A stretch of 64,000 nt of DNA from an uncultured Alphaproteobacteria bacterium (GCA_902530745.1 CACABO010000004.1:84769-148768), one strand, 5' to 3'. Shown: positions 1 through 9,905, counted from the stretch's first letter. Numbers and translations are program-made. Notes: generated by a model not told the origin, from the letters alone.

Positions 1-536
1 TCTCCTTTCACATTGTTGGTAAATTTAGAAACTTGATTAAGAATACTAAGGTCGATCATCTTTGATCCAATCACTACAGTCATTCCTCCCAGTAAAGAAT
101 TATTTACGTGGAACTCTAAATTAATTTTGGAACCATATTGGTTATGTAATAAATCCTGAATACTATTTTTTGTTTCATCATTAATAGCATGAGATGTTGT
201 TACTTTTGCTTTTTGATATCCCCTTTTTTCAAAAAGAACATCCTGAAAATCAGATAAAACATTTTCAAATAAATTAAGTCTTTTATTTTTTTTAAGTGTA
301 TTGACAAGACCAGATAAAATTTTTTCAGATGGCAATCCTTGGATTATTTTTAATAGAATACTTGATTTTAGTTCATTTTTGGTGAGAGGTGATTTTAAAA
401 GTAAGGATAACTCTTGGCTGTCCGACATTGTCTCAGATAAATTTTGAGCATCTTTTAGCAAAGCATCTAATTCTTCGTTTTTAACTGAGTCAAACAAGGC
501 AGTGGAATACCTTTTAGATGCGATTTTATTGGTCAT
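1..536 (-). CDS. atpH: ATP synthase F1 delta subunit (OSCP), partial at left edge
   Basis: This is the delta subunit of the F1Fo ATP synthase, the peripheral stalk part that joins F1 to the b subunits. My translation from the ATG at 536 gives about 178 residues starting MTNKIASKRYSTALFD, the usual start of the family (a short helix with R-Y-A/S-x-A-L). The C-terminal part has the family signature around GGMTVVIGSKMIDLSI. No stop is reached before the window edge, but the length is close to the usual 178-186 residues, so only a few residues are missing. The rest of the atp operon should lie to the left. It follows priA on the same strand after 65 bases. I am sure of the family. Confidence 0.93.
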   Translation of the reverse strand, partial: MTNKIASKRYSTALFDSVKNEELDALLKDAQNLSETMSDSQELSLLLKSPLTKNELKSSILLKIIQGLPSEKILSGLVNTLKKNKRLNLFENVLSDFQDVLFEKRGYQKAKVTTSHAINDETKNSIQDLLHNQYGSKINLEFHVNNSLLGGMTVVIGSKMIDLSILNQVSKFTNNVKG

Positions 537-601
537 TTTGTATAGTTAACCTCAATTTTTTATCACATCACTAGGCCAACCGGCATCATACAAATGACGC
601 A

Positions 602-2674
602 TCAAGCGATTGATAGTGGATCAATGTCAATATTTAGAAAACGCCTGTATTTTGGGGATATTTTTGACATTAAGATATCTATTTTTTTTCTCAAAGCCTT
701 ATATGTCCTCTCTTTGAAATAGAAATTCTCATGAAAGTGCTTCATTTTATATGGAATCAATGAGGGGACAGGCCCTAAAATATCAAGTCTACTCTTTTTC
801 GATATATCAAGAATTTCTTGGCAAACCTCTCTTATAGCTGAGACATTTGGGTGGATTAATTGAATTTGAACAATTTTGTAAAATGGAGGAAGATTATTTT
901 CTTCTCTTCTTTGAAGTTCTAATTTTATAAATTGATCTCTACTTTGGTTTTTAAGTGAATTGTAAATCGAATGCTTAGGATTGTAAGTTTGAATTAAGAC
1001 CTTACCCCTGTTACCCTCTCTACCAGATCTCCCTGCTACTTGTTGCAAAAGCTGGTATGTTTTTTCCATAGCTCTGAAATCAGGACTATACAGACTTGAG
1101 TCCGCATCAATAATATTTACTAATTTTAAATTTGGAAAATGAAAAGACTTACCAATTATTTGTGAGCCAATCAATAGACTAGTATTTAAATTAAATATAT
1201 TTTCAATGATTTCTTTTTTATTTTTTTTTGATTTTAATGTGTCACTCGAAAATAATTGATTTGAGTATCCTGGAAAAAGGCGTGTAACTTCCTCTTGAAG
1301 TCTTTCTAAGCCTATACCAATCGATATAAATTTATCAGATGAACACATCTTACATATTTGGTTAGGCTCAAAATAATTTGAACAATGATGACAAATGAGT
1401 CTATCAATTTTTTTGTGATAAACTAAATTTGCTGCACAATTTTGACACTGTATTGGCGTATGACAACTTGCACATATTTTGGATGGAGCATAGCCACGTC
1501 TATTGAGAAAAAATAAAACTTGTCCTTTTTGTTTTAGGACCCTATTTGTTTCATCAAATACTTGTTTTGATATCCAAGCCCTAGAGCTAGGTTTTGATTG
1601 ATTCATGTCAACAATTTCAACTGATGGTAATTGAGTTTTATGAAATTGATTGGAAAGATGATGAATATGAAATTTTCGCTGATTAGAATTATGAAGACTC
1701 TCTAATGATGGAGATGCACTTATTAAAAGACATAAAGCCTTTGAACATTTTGCTTTATATATGGCCATATCTCTTGCTTGATATTTTGGGCCGTCTTCTT
1801 GTTTATAAGATGAGTCGTGCTCTTCATCGCATATAATTAATTTTAAATTCTTGAAAGGAAGTAAAACCGATGACCTTGCTCCAACTAAAACGCATGGTTC
1901 ACCCGATAGAAGAGATCTGATTATTCTAGCTTTTTGAATTTTTGATTGTTTAGAGTGCCAAATAAAGGGCCTACAACCAAAGTATTTAAAAAATCTTTTA
2001 GACCATTCTTCAGTTAAAGCTATCTCTGGTAAAAGTATTAAAGATTGATTTCCCCCGACTAAATTTGACTCAACAGCTTTTAAATACAACTCTGTTTTAC
2101 CCGAACCTGTAACACCATCTATAAGGTGAACTTGAAAATCATTATTTTTATTAATTTGAAGTGATTTAAAAATATTTTCTTGATCAGGGTTTAAAGAAAT
2201 TTTTTGTGCCATGCCATCAAAAATAAAACTATCTGTAGTTTGGGAAATTTTTTTTTCTTCTGATAATTTCAGCCAATCTTTTTTTGATAGATTGTATTGA
2301 TGAATGAGATTTTTTTGAGTTTCATAAATTTTATTTTCAAAAAGATAATAATTTTTTAATTGTGTATTAGGAAATTGTTGTATTGCCATCTTCAAAACCA
2401 TACCTAAATCTATGAAGCAATGTATTGACACATACTTATAAAAATCAATGTTTTCTGTGCGAACAGCAAATTGATAATAATTACTTATTGAAAGTACTTT
2501 TTTGAGATCAAATTTTAAATCTTTAATGTTTGTTTGAGATATAATGACTCCTGCTGATTTTCTTTTTCTTAAAGGAATTTCAACGATAGAGCCTACCTCA
2601 ATAGAATGCGAGTATTTATAAGTCAGGCTATCATTTATTTGCCCTATCGGCATAACTTGGTAGTAATAATCCAT
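602..2674 (-). CDS. priA: Primosomal protein N' (replication restart helicase PriA)
   Basis: PriA is a 3'-to-5' DNA helicase that reloads the replisome at stalled forks. The 690-residue protein has the N-terminal DNA-binding domain, a Walker A motif GVTGSGKT at 187-194, the Walker B DEEH at 283-286 and the aromatic-rich loop just after it. Eight cysteines (401, 404, 410, 413, 428, 431, 441, 444) form the two zinc sites that interrupt the second helicase lobe. The length is slightly below the 730 of E. coli. It is divergent from xerC with 34 bases between starts, an arrangement also seen in other alphaproteobacteria, where atpH follows. Confidence 0.97.
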   Translation of the reverse strand: MDYYYQVMPIGQINDSLTYKYSHSIEVGSIVEIPLRKRKSAGVIISQTNIKDLKFDLKKVLSISNYYQFAVRTENIDFYKYVSIHCFIDLGMVLKMAIQQFPNTQLKNYYLFENKIYETQKNLIHQYNLSKKDWLKLSEEKKISQTTDSFIFDGMAQKISLNPDQENIFKSLQINKNNDFQVHLIDGVTGSGKTELYLKAVESNLVGGNQSLILLPEIALTEEWSKRFFKYFGCRPFIWHSKQSKIQKARIIRSLLSGEPCVLVGARSSVLLPFKNLKLIICDEEHDSSYKQEDGPKYQARDMAIYKAKCSKALCLLISASPSLESLHNSNQRKFHIHHLSNQFHKTQLPSVEIVDMNQSKPSSRAWISKQVFDETNRVLKQKGQVLFFLNRRGYAPSKICASCHTPIQCQNCAANLVYHKKIDRLICHHCSNYFEPNQICKMCSSDKFISIGIGLERLQEEVTRLFPGYSNQLFSSDTLKSKKNKKEIIENIFNLNTSLLIGSQIIGKSFHFPNLKLVNIIDADSSLYSPDFRAMEKTYQLLQQVAGRSGREGNRGKVLIQTYNPKHSIYNSLKNQSRDQFIKLELQRREENNLPPFYKIVQIQLIHPNVSAIREVCQEILDISKKSRLDILGPVPSLIPYKMKHFHENFYFKERTYKALRKKIDILMSKISPKYRRFLNIDIDPLSIA

Positions 2675-2708
2675 TTTAAATTTTGATTCTAATTTATAAT
2701 ATAATGTA

Positions 2709-3689
2709 ATGAATTTTATTGAACTGTTAGAACAGTTAAAAATAGATAAATCCTCAATTCAAGACTTTGATAAATGGGCTACTTATTTAAAAGACATAAA
2801 AGGCCACTCGGAAAACACATATAGATCGTACTGCTTTGATGTATGTGATTTTTTAATTTTCTTTAAATTCTATAATGGAAATTCCGTATCTTTGTCAAAT
2901 TTAAAAGATTTAAATTTGCAGACATTTAGAGCTTGGTTGGCAGATCTCAGTGAGAATAGAAAATATAAAAATATTTATAAAAAACCATTGTCAGCAAGAT
3001 CAAGGAGAAGAGCGATTAGTTCAATTAAAAATTTTTTTAAGTATTCATCTCTAAATAATGAGTTATATAAAGTTGCTTATAGCGAGGTTCAATTATTAAA
3101 AAATCCAAAAATTCCAAGATCTCTTCCTAAACCCATAGCAGAAGGAGATATTGAGCTTTTAATTGAAGAGTTAAAAAAAATATCAAAAAAAAGCTGGGTT
3201 CAAAAAAGAAATTTAGCTTTGCTTTATCTTTTGTACGGATGTGGGCTACGAATAAATGAGGCCCTATCTATTACTAAAAGCCATTTAATTGATAAAAATT
3301 CTCTTACTATCTTGGGCAAAGGTAATAAAGAGAGATTAGTGCCAGTTCTTGATATTGTAGCTAACTCATTAGAAAATTATCTGAAAGAAATACCATATGA
3401 TTTGCCAAGCGATGTTTCGATATTTGTGGGAGATAGAGGTAATCCGCTTAAAGCCTCGGCTTTCCAAAGAGATTTGAAGAATGCCAGAGTTAATTTGGGG
3501 CTACCAAAAACAGCAACACCTCACTCATTAAGACATAGTTTTGCAACTCACCTATTAAAAAATGGTGGGGATTTAAGAATAATTCAAGAATTATTAGGAC
3601 ATAGTTCGTTATCTACAACTCAAATATACACTGAAGTTGATGACATAAGTTTAGAAAAAACTTATAAAGAAAAAAACCCTAGCAAGTAA
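2709..3689 (+). CDS. xerC: Tyrosine recombinase XerC
   Basis: This site-specific recombinase most likely acts with XerD to resolve chromosome dimers at dif. The N-terminal SAM-like DNA-binding domain spans about residues 15-120. The catalytic residues are all present: R181 (GCGLRINEA), K204 (LGKGNKE), H272 and R275 (HSLRHSFATH), H298 (LGHSS) and nucleophile Y307. Its place next to priA is the usual one for alphaproteobacterial xerC, which argues against a phage-type integrase. Its stop lies two bases from the stop of the convergent cysQ, so there is no room for a terminator. XerD is the main alternative name. Confidence 0.9.
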   Translation: MNFIELLEQLKIDKSSIQDFDKWATYLKDIKGHSENTYRSYCFDVCDFLIFFKFYNGNSVSLSNLKDLNLQTFRAWLADLSENRKYKNIYKKPLSARSRRRAISSIKNFFKYSSLNNELYKVAYSEVQLLKNPKIPRSLPKPIAEGDIELLIEELKKISKKSWVQKRNLALLYLLYGCGLRINEALSITKSHLIDKNSLTILGKGNKERLVPVLDIVANSLENYLKEIPYDLPSDVSIFVGDRGNPLKASAFQRDLKNARVNLGLPKTATPHSLRHSFATHLLKNGGDLRIIQELLGHSSLSTTQIYTEVDDISLEKTYKEKNPSK

Positions 3690-3691
3690 AT

Positions 3692-4456
3692 TTAGATTTT
3701 ACCTCTAACTATAAAATGAGGATTGATTATATCTTTCTTTGCATACTTCAACCTATTACCATTTAGGTCTTTTACTGTACCACCTGCTCCCTCTACAACC
3801 GCTTGTGCTGCTGCAGTGTCCCATTCAGAAGTAGGTCCCAGCCTAGGATATAAATCTGCTAAACCCTCTGCTATCATACAAAATTTTAAAGAACTACCGG
3901 CTTGCAAAGTATCAAAGTTATTAAACTGAGATAAATAAGTTTTAGTCTCATTATTGAGATGACTTCTGCTCGTAACAATCTTTAGTTTATCGGAGGGTAA
4001 TTGCACAGAAATAGATTTGATATTATCATTTAATAACTTGTATGAACCTTTGTTAAGACCCCCAAAAAATAATGTCTTGTCTTTTGGAATGTAAACAAAC
4101 CCTTGTGTGGGATAATTGTTATTGATCAAAGCAATATTAATTGTAAATTCACCATTCTTACTGATAAATTCTTTAGTTCCATCCAAAGGATCAACTAACC
4201 AGTATTTTGGCTCATCAGTATACTTTAGCTCACCCTCCTCTGAAATTATGGGGTAAGCTGAGATAGAAGATAATAAATCAGAGATGTACTCATGTGATGC
4301 TAAATCTGCTTCTGTTAATGGACTTTTATCGTTTTTATATTCAATACTTTGATCATAGTTCTCATAAATATTAAGAATTTTTTGAGAACATAACTCAAGA
4401 TTTTCACTGATTTCATTGAAAAACTCAAATTGTCGTATTATGTGATTATTTGTCAT
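3692..4456 (-). CDS. cysQ: 3'(2'),5'-bisphosphate nucleotidase CysQ
   Basis: CysQ is a Mg-dependent phosphatase that removes phosphate from PAP, the by-product of PAPS use, and can also hydrolyse PAPS. Motifs of the inositol monophosphatase superfamily are present: ISEEGE, WLVDPLDGTKEFI (metal-binding D-x-L-D-G-T) and SEWDTAAAQAVVEGAGG. The frame stays open upstream to a TTG at 4525, which would add a lysine-rich stretch. I prefer the ATG at 4456 because the protein then has the usual length of about 254 residues and an 82-base gap is left for a promoter in front of the divergent cysD. Its place beside cysD-cysNC fits PAP recycling. Confidence 0.92.
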   Translation of the reverse strand: MTNNHIIRQFEFFNEISENLELCSQKILNIYENYDQSIEYKNDKSPLTEADLASHEYISDLLSSISAYPIISEEGELKYTDEPKYWLVDPLDGTKEFISKNGEFTINIALINNNYPTQGFVYIPKDKTLFFGGLNKGSYKLLNDNIKSISVQLPSDKLKIVTSRSHLNNETKTYLSQFNNFDTLQAGSSLKFCMIAEGLADLYPRLGPTSEWDTAAAQAVVEGAGGTVKDLNGNRLKYAKKDIINPHFIVRGKI

Positions 4457-4538
4457 TTTTTTAAATTTTGACTTTTTTTTATATACATTTAGATTATTTT
4501 TTGTATTTTTCCAATAATACGACAAATAGTTAATAATA

Positions 4539-6011
4539 ATGAATCATACTTTATTTTTTAAAATTAACCCATCAATAAAATTTCCTGCTTGGGATAGCGA
4601 TAGTCATTATAAATTCCTTTTTAGTAAAAAATTATTTAAAACAAAAAGATCTTATGAAAGGTGGTTGGAAAAAATATCAATTTTTCCAGAGAATTTAAAT
4701 ATAGAAAGCCTTTTAAACATACATGCAGGCCATATAAACAAATTAATTTATGAAGACTCCATAAAAAAATTTGAAAAACAAAGATCACTTATTTTGTTTA
4801 TCCAATACGTTGAGGTAAATAATAATAAATTTTTATTTGCAAATGATAGACGTAATGGAAGACTATGGGTCAAAGTTAAATCAAATAAAATAAAAGATAT
4901 TTCTGAAAGTTTAAAATATTTCTCAAAATTAAGAAAAAAAAATATTATTATTTTTCCAGATACTTATCTTCTTAAAATTTTTCTCGATCAAAAAATTGAC
5001 GAAAATCAAATTAACAATAAATTAAAATTCTCAATTCATTTTCCTGAATATTTATTTTATTTAAATAACCTCAAAATTAATGATACGAAACTACTCAATA
5101 AATTTAATTTACCTCCAAACAGTTATCTGTCAGATCTAGAAGCGGAAAGTATTCATATTATTAGAGAAGTAGTTAGTGAAACAAAAAATCCTGTGATGCT
5201 TTACTCAATAGGAAAAGATAGTTCAGTGATGTTAAGGCTTGCTCAAAAAGCTTTTTACCCTAGTCTTCCCCCATTTCCTCTACTACATGTTGATACTCGA
5301 TGGAAGTTCCGAGAAATGTATTTATTTAGAAATTGGGTAGAAAAAAATAGTGGTATGAAGCTAATAACACATATAAATCCTGATGGTATTAAATCAAATA
5401 TTAATCCCTTTGATCATGGCTCTGCTCTCCACACTGATATAATGAAAACTCAGAGTCTAAAACAAGCCTTGGACAAGTATAAATACGATGCTGCTTTTGG
5501 TGGAGCAAGAAGAGATGAGGAAAAATCAAGAGCCAAAGAAAGGGTTATTTCATTCCGAAACCCCTCTCATCAATGGGACCCCAAAAATCAGCGTCCAGAG
5601 CTTTGGTCTTTATATAACTCTAAAGTCAATAAGGGTGAAAGCACAAGGGTTTTTCCATTATCTAATTGGACAGAATTAGATATTTGGCAATATATCTACC
5701 AAGAACAAATACCAATAGTTCCCTTATATTTTGCAAAAGTTAGACCTGTGGTCGTGAGAGATGGAATGATTATTATGGTCGATGATGATCGATTTAATAT
5801 TCAATCTAAAGAGAAAATTGAATTAAAAAGTATTAGGTTCAGAACACTTGGTTGTTATCCCTTAACTGGTGCTATTGAATCAAATGCAAATTCACTTGAA
5901 GACATTGTTCTTGAACTTCTTCAATCCAAAACATCCGAAAGACAAGGAAGAGCTATCGATACAGACTCAAGTAGCTCAATGGAAATCAAAAAAATTGATG
6001 GTTATTTTTAA
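4539..6011 (+). CDS. cysD: Sulfate adenylyltransferase subunit 2 (CysD) with a 190-residue N-terminal extension
   Basis: The C-terminal part, from about residue 198 ([13 protein letters not shown]), is a complete CysD, the subunit that makes APS from ATP and sulfate. It has the PP-loop SIGKDSS (223-229), the [10 protein letters not shown] block, [15 protein letters not shown] and the C-terminal [16 protein letters not shown], in about 292 residues against 302 in E. coli. Residues 1-197 are unusual: lysine- and aromatic-rich, with no motif I recognise, yet in the same uninterrupted frame, and no start codon exists at the normal CysD start. So this looks like a fusion or lineage-specific N-terminal domain. 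The stop is followed at once by the ATG of cysNC, so the two subunits are co-translated. Confidence 0.93.
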   Translation: MNHTLFFKINPSIKFPAWDSDSHYKFLFSKKLFKTKRSYERWLEKISIFPENLNIESLLNIHAGHINKLIYEDSIKKFEKQRSLILFIQYVEVNNNKFLFANDRRNGRLWVKVKSNKIKDISESLKYFSKLRKKNIIIFPDTYLLKIFLDQKIDENQINNKLKFSIHFPEYLFYLNNLKINDTKLLNKFNLPPNSYLSDLEAESIHIIREVVSETKNPVMLYSIGKDSSVMLRLAQKAFYPSLPPFPLLHVDTRWKFREMYLFRNWVEKNSGMKLITHINPDGIKSNINPFDHGSALHTDIMKTQSLKQALDKYKYDAAFGGARRDEEKSRAKERVISFRNPSHQWDPKNQRPELWSLYNSKVNKGESTRVFPLSNWTELDIWQYIYQEQIPIVPLYFAKVRPVVVRDGMIIMVDDDRFNIQSKEKIELKSIRFRTLGCYPLTGAIESNANSLEDIVLELLQSKTSERQGRAIDTDSSSSMEIKKIDGYF

Positions 6012-7877
6012 ATGTATAAAGCCGGTAATATTAGCAGATACTTAAAAAGTCAAGCTTCCCTTAATCTATTAAGGTTTATCACTTGTGGATCTGTTGATGA
6101 TGGTAAAAGTACATTAATTGGGAGGATGCTTTATGAATCTCAAATGATATTTGATGATCAAGTTGCTTCCTTAAAAAACGACTCAAAAAAATATGGAACA
6201 CAAGGTGAGAATATAGATTTTGCATTACTGGTCGATGGTTTATCAGCTGAGAGAGAACAAGGTATTACTATAGATGTTGCATATCGATTTTTTTCAAGTA
6301 GCAAAAGAAAGTTTATTGTAGCAGATACACCAGGTCACGAGCAATATACTAGAAATATGGCGACCGGGGCCTCAACAGCTGAGTTAGCTATCTTACTTGT
6401 TGATGCCCGTAATGGCATACTTACACAAACTAAGAGACATACTTTTATTGTATCTCTTCTCGGAATTAAAAATATTGTCTTGGCAATTAATAAAATGGAT
6501 TTAGTTAGCTATGATCAAAATATTTATGAAAAAATAAGCTCTGAATACAAATTATTCTCCAAAAAATTAAGTTTTGAAAATATTCAAAGTATTCCCATAT
6601 CAGCACTAAAGGGAGACAATATTCACAAAAAATCTAAAAACATGAAATGGTACAATGATAAAACCCTTTTTGACTATTTAGAAACTACTAAAACTAAAAT
6701 ACAAAGCTCAAACAGTTTTGTACTTCCTGTTCAAAGGGTCAATAGACCTAATTTAAATTTCAGAGGATATTCAGGAACCATCGCTGAGGGGAAAATTAAA
6801 AAGGGTGATGAGTTAATTTCTCTTCCGTCAAATCAAAAAGTAAAAGTAAAAGATATTTTTGTAGGTGAAAGACCAGTTAAAACAGCTAATTTAAAGCAAA
6901 GTGTTACACTTACCATAGACAAAGAGATAGATACCTCTAGGGGCGATATTCTCTGCTCAAAAAACTCCACAGTTGATATGGCTGACCAATTTAACATCAA
7001 TGTTATTTGGATGTCAGAGGATAAGGGTTTTACTGGAAGAACTTATTTAGCGAAAATTCATAATATCTCAACCAGTATTAAAATTATGAACATAAAAAAA
7101 ATTTATGATGTAAATACATTAGAATTTGCTGCTGGAAATGAACTTAAACTCAATGATGTTGCAGAAATTTCTGTCTCATTTAATAAAGCTGTTCCCTTTT
7201 CGACTTTTAAAGAAAATAAAATTTTGGGATCTTTAATAATTATTGATCCAATTAATAATCAAACTATTGGAATGGGAATGATAAACTTTCCTCTTCGTAG
7301 ATCACAAAATATTCAACTTCAAAACTTAACCATCAATAAGAATTTAAGAGAGAAGATTAATGGTCATAAAGGTCAAGTGCTGTGGATGACTGGCCTCTCG
7401 GGATCAGGAAAATCCACTATAGCTAATGAACTAGAAAAAATATTATACTCTCAAGGTAAAAAAACATACATTCTTGATGGAGACAACATCAGACACGGAT
7501 TAAATAAAGATTTAGGTTTTACAGATAAAGATAGAGTTGAAAATATAAGGCGAGTTGCAGAGGTAGCAAAACTTATGTGTGACGCTGGACTAATTGTGAT
7601 CACTGCTTTTATATCACCATTTAGATTAGAAAGAGAAATGGCTCGATCGCTTTTTGAAAAGAATGATTTTAAAGAAATTTATATTTCAACTCCTATAAAA
7701 GTAGCTGAAAAAAGAGATCCTAAAGGTTTATATAAAAAGGCAAGACAGGGTAAAATACCAAACTTCACAGGTATAGACAGTATCTATGAAAAACCTATAA
7801 ATCCTGAACTGGAAATTGATACCTCTAAAGTTTCTTTAAGTAAGGCTGTAAAAAAAATATTGAATATTATTACTTAA
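6012..7877 (+). CDS. cysNC: Bifunctional sulfate adenylyltransferase subunit 1 / adenylylsulfate kinase (CysNC)
   Basis: Residues 1-440 form CysN, the GTPase that drives APS synthesis with Cys[10 protein letters not shown] at 26-34, [12 protein letters not shown] (105-116), NKMD (160-163), then two beta-barrel domains. Residues 450-621 form CysC, which phosphorylates APS to PAPS: P-loop GLSGSGKST at 461-469, DGDNIRHGL, and [20 protein letters not shown]. The fusion is common in alphaproteobacteria. ATG directly abuts the cysD stop. No PAPS reductase or sulfite reductase gene lies in the window, so the fate of PAPS (reduction or sulfation) cannot be told from here. Its 3' end overlaps the convergent DUF2141 gene by 8 bases. 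Confidence 0.96.
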   Translation: MYKAGNISRYLKSQASLNLLRFITCGSVDDGKSTLIGRMLYESQMIFDDQVASLKNDSKKYGTQGENIDFALLVDGLSAEREQGITIDVAYRFFSSSKRKFIVADTPGHEQYTRNMATGASTAELAILLVDARNGILTQTKRHTFIVSLLGIKNIVLAINKMDLVSYDQNIYEKISSEYKLFSKKLSFENIQSIPISALKGDNIHKKSKNMKWYNDKTLFDYLETTKTKIQSSNSFVLPVQRVNRPNLNFRGYSGTIAEGKIKKGDELISLPSNQKVKVKDIFVGERPVKTANLKQSVTLTIDKEIDTSRGDILCSKNSTVDMADQFNINVIWMSEDKGFTGRTYLAKIHNISTSIKIMNIKKIYDVNTLEFAAGNELKLNDVAEISVSFNKAVPFSTFKENKILGSLIIIDPINNQTIGMGMINFPLRRSQNIQLQNLTINKNLREKINGHKGQVLWMTGLSGSGKSTIANELEKILYSQGKKTYILDGDNIRHGLNKDLGFTDKDRVENIRRVAEVAKLMCDAGLIVITAFISPFRLEREMARSLFEKNDFKEIYISTPIKVAEKRDPKGLYKKARQGKIPNFTGIDSIYEKPINPELEIDTSKVSLSKAVKKILNIIT

Positions 7878-8310
7878 GTCGAATTTCCAATTGTTGAAAT
7901 TTAGTCATATCAAAAACTATATTTTCAAAAACAACATCTTCAAAATTTAAATTAGGGTTTAATGAAAACCCGAATGGTTCTAGAGGTTGACCTTTAAAAT
8001 CTCTTGAAAATTCTCCATTTCCATCAATATCTTGAAAGGCAAACAGTCCTATATTAATATGTGGGAAAGCTTTTAAATTAACATTAGTAAATTTGTTTAT
8101 ATCCTGCTCTACAACAATAAAAAGAGGTGCAGAATTTTCCTCGAAATAATATTTCCTATCATACCCCAGAATGTGAATTGGGCTTGAAGCATCAACAAAA
8201 CCTGTGATTTTTGCTGTGAGATGATCTGAATATGAAGTTTTTATTAAAAAAAAAGCCTGAAAAATCAGGAAATAAATGATCAATTTAATACTAGCCAAAT
8301 AGCTGTGCAT
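7870..8310 (-). CDS. Secreted DUF2141 family protein
   Basis: A small exported protein of unknown function. I chose the ATG at 8310 because it gives a proper signal peptide: [20 protein letters not shown], then a cut before about SDHLT. The frame is open further up to 8469, but that stretch is not signal-like. The C-terminal half matches DUF2141 as I know it: [19 protein letters not shown], then [10 protein letters not shown] and [13 protein letters not shown], an Asp-rich turn in a beta-sandwich. It overlaps the convergent cysNC end by 8 bases. The gene function is not known; the periplasm or outer surface is the likely site. Confidence 0.8.
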   Translation of the reverse strand: MHSYLASIKLIIYFLIFQAFFLIKTSYSDHLTAKITGFVDASSPIHILGYDRKYYFEENSAPLFIVVEQDINKFTNVNLKAFPHINIGLFAFQDIDGNGEFSRDFKGQPLEPFGFSLNPNLNFEDVVFENIVFDMTKFQQLEIRLK

Positions 8311-8517
8311 AACTTTTGAAAGATTAATGTATTTTCTAAAAAGTTGTACAAACAATTTGATTGGATTTAAAACAAAAGAACAAACTACAAAAAAAACTTG
8401 AAAAACATTGTTTTTTTTTGAATTAATTTGAAATGTTTTATCATCATTCAACCAATAAACTACATGCATAATGAATAACTGTGGATAACTCTGTTTAAAA
8501 GTATTAATTTATCCTTG
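8304..8517. promoter_or_regulatory. Candidate DnaA-box cluster (possible oriC or DnaA-regulated region)
   Basis: Two sites match the DnaA box consensus TTATNCACA on the minus strand: TGTGCATAA at 8304-8312 and TGTGGATAA at 8480-8488. The second lies in CTGTGGATAACTCTG, a form common in bacterial origins. A weaker TTATCCTTG lies at 8509-8517. Between them are T- and A-runs that could unwind easily. The region fills the 210-base gap between the divergent DUF2141 and DUF1330 genes. The usual alphaproteobacterial origin neighbours (hemE, dnaA) are not in the window, so I call this only a candidate. Confidence 0.35.
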
Positions 8518-8520
8518 ATT

Positions 8521-8811
8521 ATGAAAAAAGGATACATAATTGTGAGAATTTCAATTCACAAGAATGAATTATTTCAAAAATATCCTCCTTTATCAACTGA
8601 AGTGATGAAAAAATATGGGGGTAAATACATAATTAGAGGTGGAAAAACTGATGTTTTAGAGGGGGAGTGGCCTGTAGACAGAACTACTGTTGTAGAATTT
8701 GAAAGCTTTGAAAGTGCTAAAAAATGTTATGAGTCTGTTGAATACTCAGAGGCTATGAAAATTAGGCAAAATAGTACAAAAAGTGACCTCATATTAATAG
8801 AGGGATATTAA
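8521..8811 (+). CDS. DUF1330 domain protein
   Basis: A 96-residue protein with the ferredoxin-like alpha/beta fold of DUF1330. The start KKGYIIVRISIH, the middle KYIIRGGKTDVLEGEW and the end TTVVEFESFESAKKCY plus Y-S-E-A are the typical blocks of the family. No reaction is established for it. I chose the ATG at 8521; an in-frame TTG two codons upstream is less likely. The 3' end overlaps the convergent DUF1192 gene by 4 bases. Confidence 0.85.
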   Translation: MKKGYIIVRISIHKNELFQKYPPLSTEVMKKYGGKYIIRGGKTDVLEGEWPVDRTTVVEFESFESAKKCYESVEYSEAMKIRQNSTKSDLILIEGY

Positions 8812-8984
8812 TTCTTTTTAAAAAATTGATCGGCTAATTTAAGTTTGTCTTTTTTCTTTTTCAATAAAATCTCTAAGTTTTTGATTTCTAATTTATGATT
8901 GCTAATCATCTCCTCAATTTCTTCAACACTCAAATCATCTAAATCAATTGGTTTTGTTTTTTTTGGCTCTTCTTCATCAAACAT
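8808..8984 (-). CDS. DUF1192 small coiled-coil protein
   Basis: A 58-residue acidic-to-basic coiled-coil protein of the alphaproteobacterial DUF1192 family: LDDLSVEEIEEMI, then a heptad-rich helix (EIKNLEILLKKKKDK) and ADQFFKKN at the end. The start is set by a clear Shine-Dalgarno GGAGG ten bases before the ATG at 8984; an upstream ATG at 9032 would add residues unlike the family. The start overlaps the 3' end of the dioxygenase gene by 8 bases, so the two are probably co-translated. Function is unknown. Confidence 0.8.
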   Translation of the reverse strand: MFDEEEPKKTKPIDLDDLSVEEIEEMISNHKLEIKNLEILLKKKKDKLKLADQFFKKN

Positions 8985-9816
8985 TTGTTCTATATCCTCC
9001 CTTTGTCCAAATAATTGGAAAAAAACTTTCATCTAACTCATCTGTTTCTAATTTTTTATATTTTTTATAAATTCTCGCAGTACCTCCTGTGTTTGTTGGA
9101 TGAAACTTAGAGTCAGAAGGAACGCAATGAGCAACTATTGCTCTTCTATTACTATTTGTATTATTGATACCTGAGCCGTGCCAAGTGTAACCATGATGAA
9201 ATGCTACACCACCTGCTGGAACTTCAACATATTGAATCTGAATTTCTTTATTTAATTTTGATGCATATTCATTTAACTCTTTTTTATAATCTCTTGGAGA
9301 ATGAAATTGTCCCTTAGGAGGACTTAATCCCCAAAGATGTGATCCTTTTACATATTCTAGTGTCCCTTTTTCTTTATCGACATTATCGATGGGAATCCAA
9401 CATGTCATCATAGTTTGCGGAACAATCCAATCATCGTACGCAGCATCTTGATGATAAGCTAAAGTTTTACCTCCAGGTGGTTTCCATAAAACATTGTCTT
9501 GTAAAAGTCTTGATCCGCTCCAGCCCATTAGTTCAGCACAAGCTTTTCCTAAAAATTCATTACAGACTATTTCCTTTATTGAATTATCTGATTTCCAAGC
9601 GTTACAAATTTGTCTAGTAACATCTTTTGGTCCACTTTCAAACTTCCAATTCCACTCGTCAGGCTCAATACCTGTTTCAAAGTTTCCATTAAATAAACTC
9701 TGAAACCTCTCATACAATCGCTCAAAATGGGTGGTATCGAGAAAACTCTCAATAATCAAAAAACCATTTTTTTGAAAATCTTTTTTTTGATCCTCATTTA
9801 AAGAAATTTCTATCAT
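8977..9816 (-). CDS. Phytanoyl-CoA dioxygenase (PhyH) family protein
   Basis: A 279-residue Fe(II)/2-oxoglutarate-dependent oxygenase. The metal site is visible: H122 and D124 (AYHQDAAYDDW) and H213 (HGYTWHGSG), with R224 (NRRAIVAH) as the likely 2-oxoglutarate ligand. The block GTLEYVKGSHLWG is typical of PhyH proteins. The substrate is not predictable; relatives act on phytanoyl-CoA, ectoine, phosphonates and other small molecules. It is the first gene of a pair with the DUF1192 gene. Confidence 0.88.
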   Translation of the reverse strand: MIEISLNEDQKKDFQKNGFLIIESFLDTTHFERLYERFQSLFNGNFETGIEPDEWNWKFESGPKDVTRQICNAWKSDNSIKEIVCNEFLGKACAELMGWSGSRLLQDNVLWKPPGGKTLAYHQDAAYDDWIVPQTMMTCWIPIDNVDKEKGTLEYVKGSHLWGLSPPKGQFHSPRDYKKELNEYASKLNKEIQIQYVEVPAGGVAFHHGYTWHGSGINNTNSNRRAIVAHCVPSDSKFHPTNTGGTARIYKKYKKLETDELDESFFPIIWTKGGYRTNV

Positions 9817-9871
9817 TACAAAAAGTTTATCATCCTTTATGAAATATATTTTAGATTATCATTTAAATAAA

Positions 9872-9899
9872 TTGACATTTTTGTTAGATTTCTGATAAT
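9872..9899 (+). promoter_or_regulatory. Sigma-70-type promoter of the small lipoprotein gene
   Basis: TTGACA at 9872-9877 and GATAAT at 9894-9899 with a 16-base spacer make a near-consensus promoter. The -10 box ends only six bases before the ATG at 9906, so transcription would begin at or next to the start codon and the mRNA would be leaderless. Confidence 0.6.
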
Positions 9900-9905
9900 C
9901 CAATA

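Noticed and set aside
2709..3689. The tyrosine recombinase as the integrase of the tRNA-Arg mini-islands
   Set aside because: It sits next to priA in the usual XerC place, 10 kb away, with no att-like repeats nearby. A trans-acting role cannot be excluded but nothing supports it.
4457..4525. The longer cysQ starting at TTG 4525
   Set aside because: The extra residues are a lysine-rich run outside the family, and the start would leave only 13 bases to the divergent cysD.
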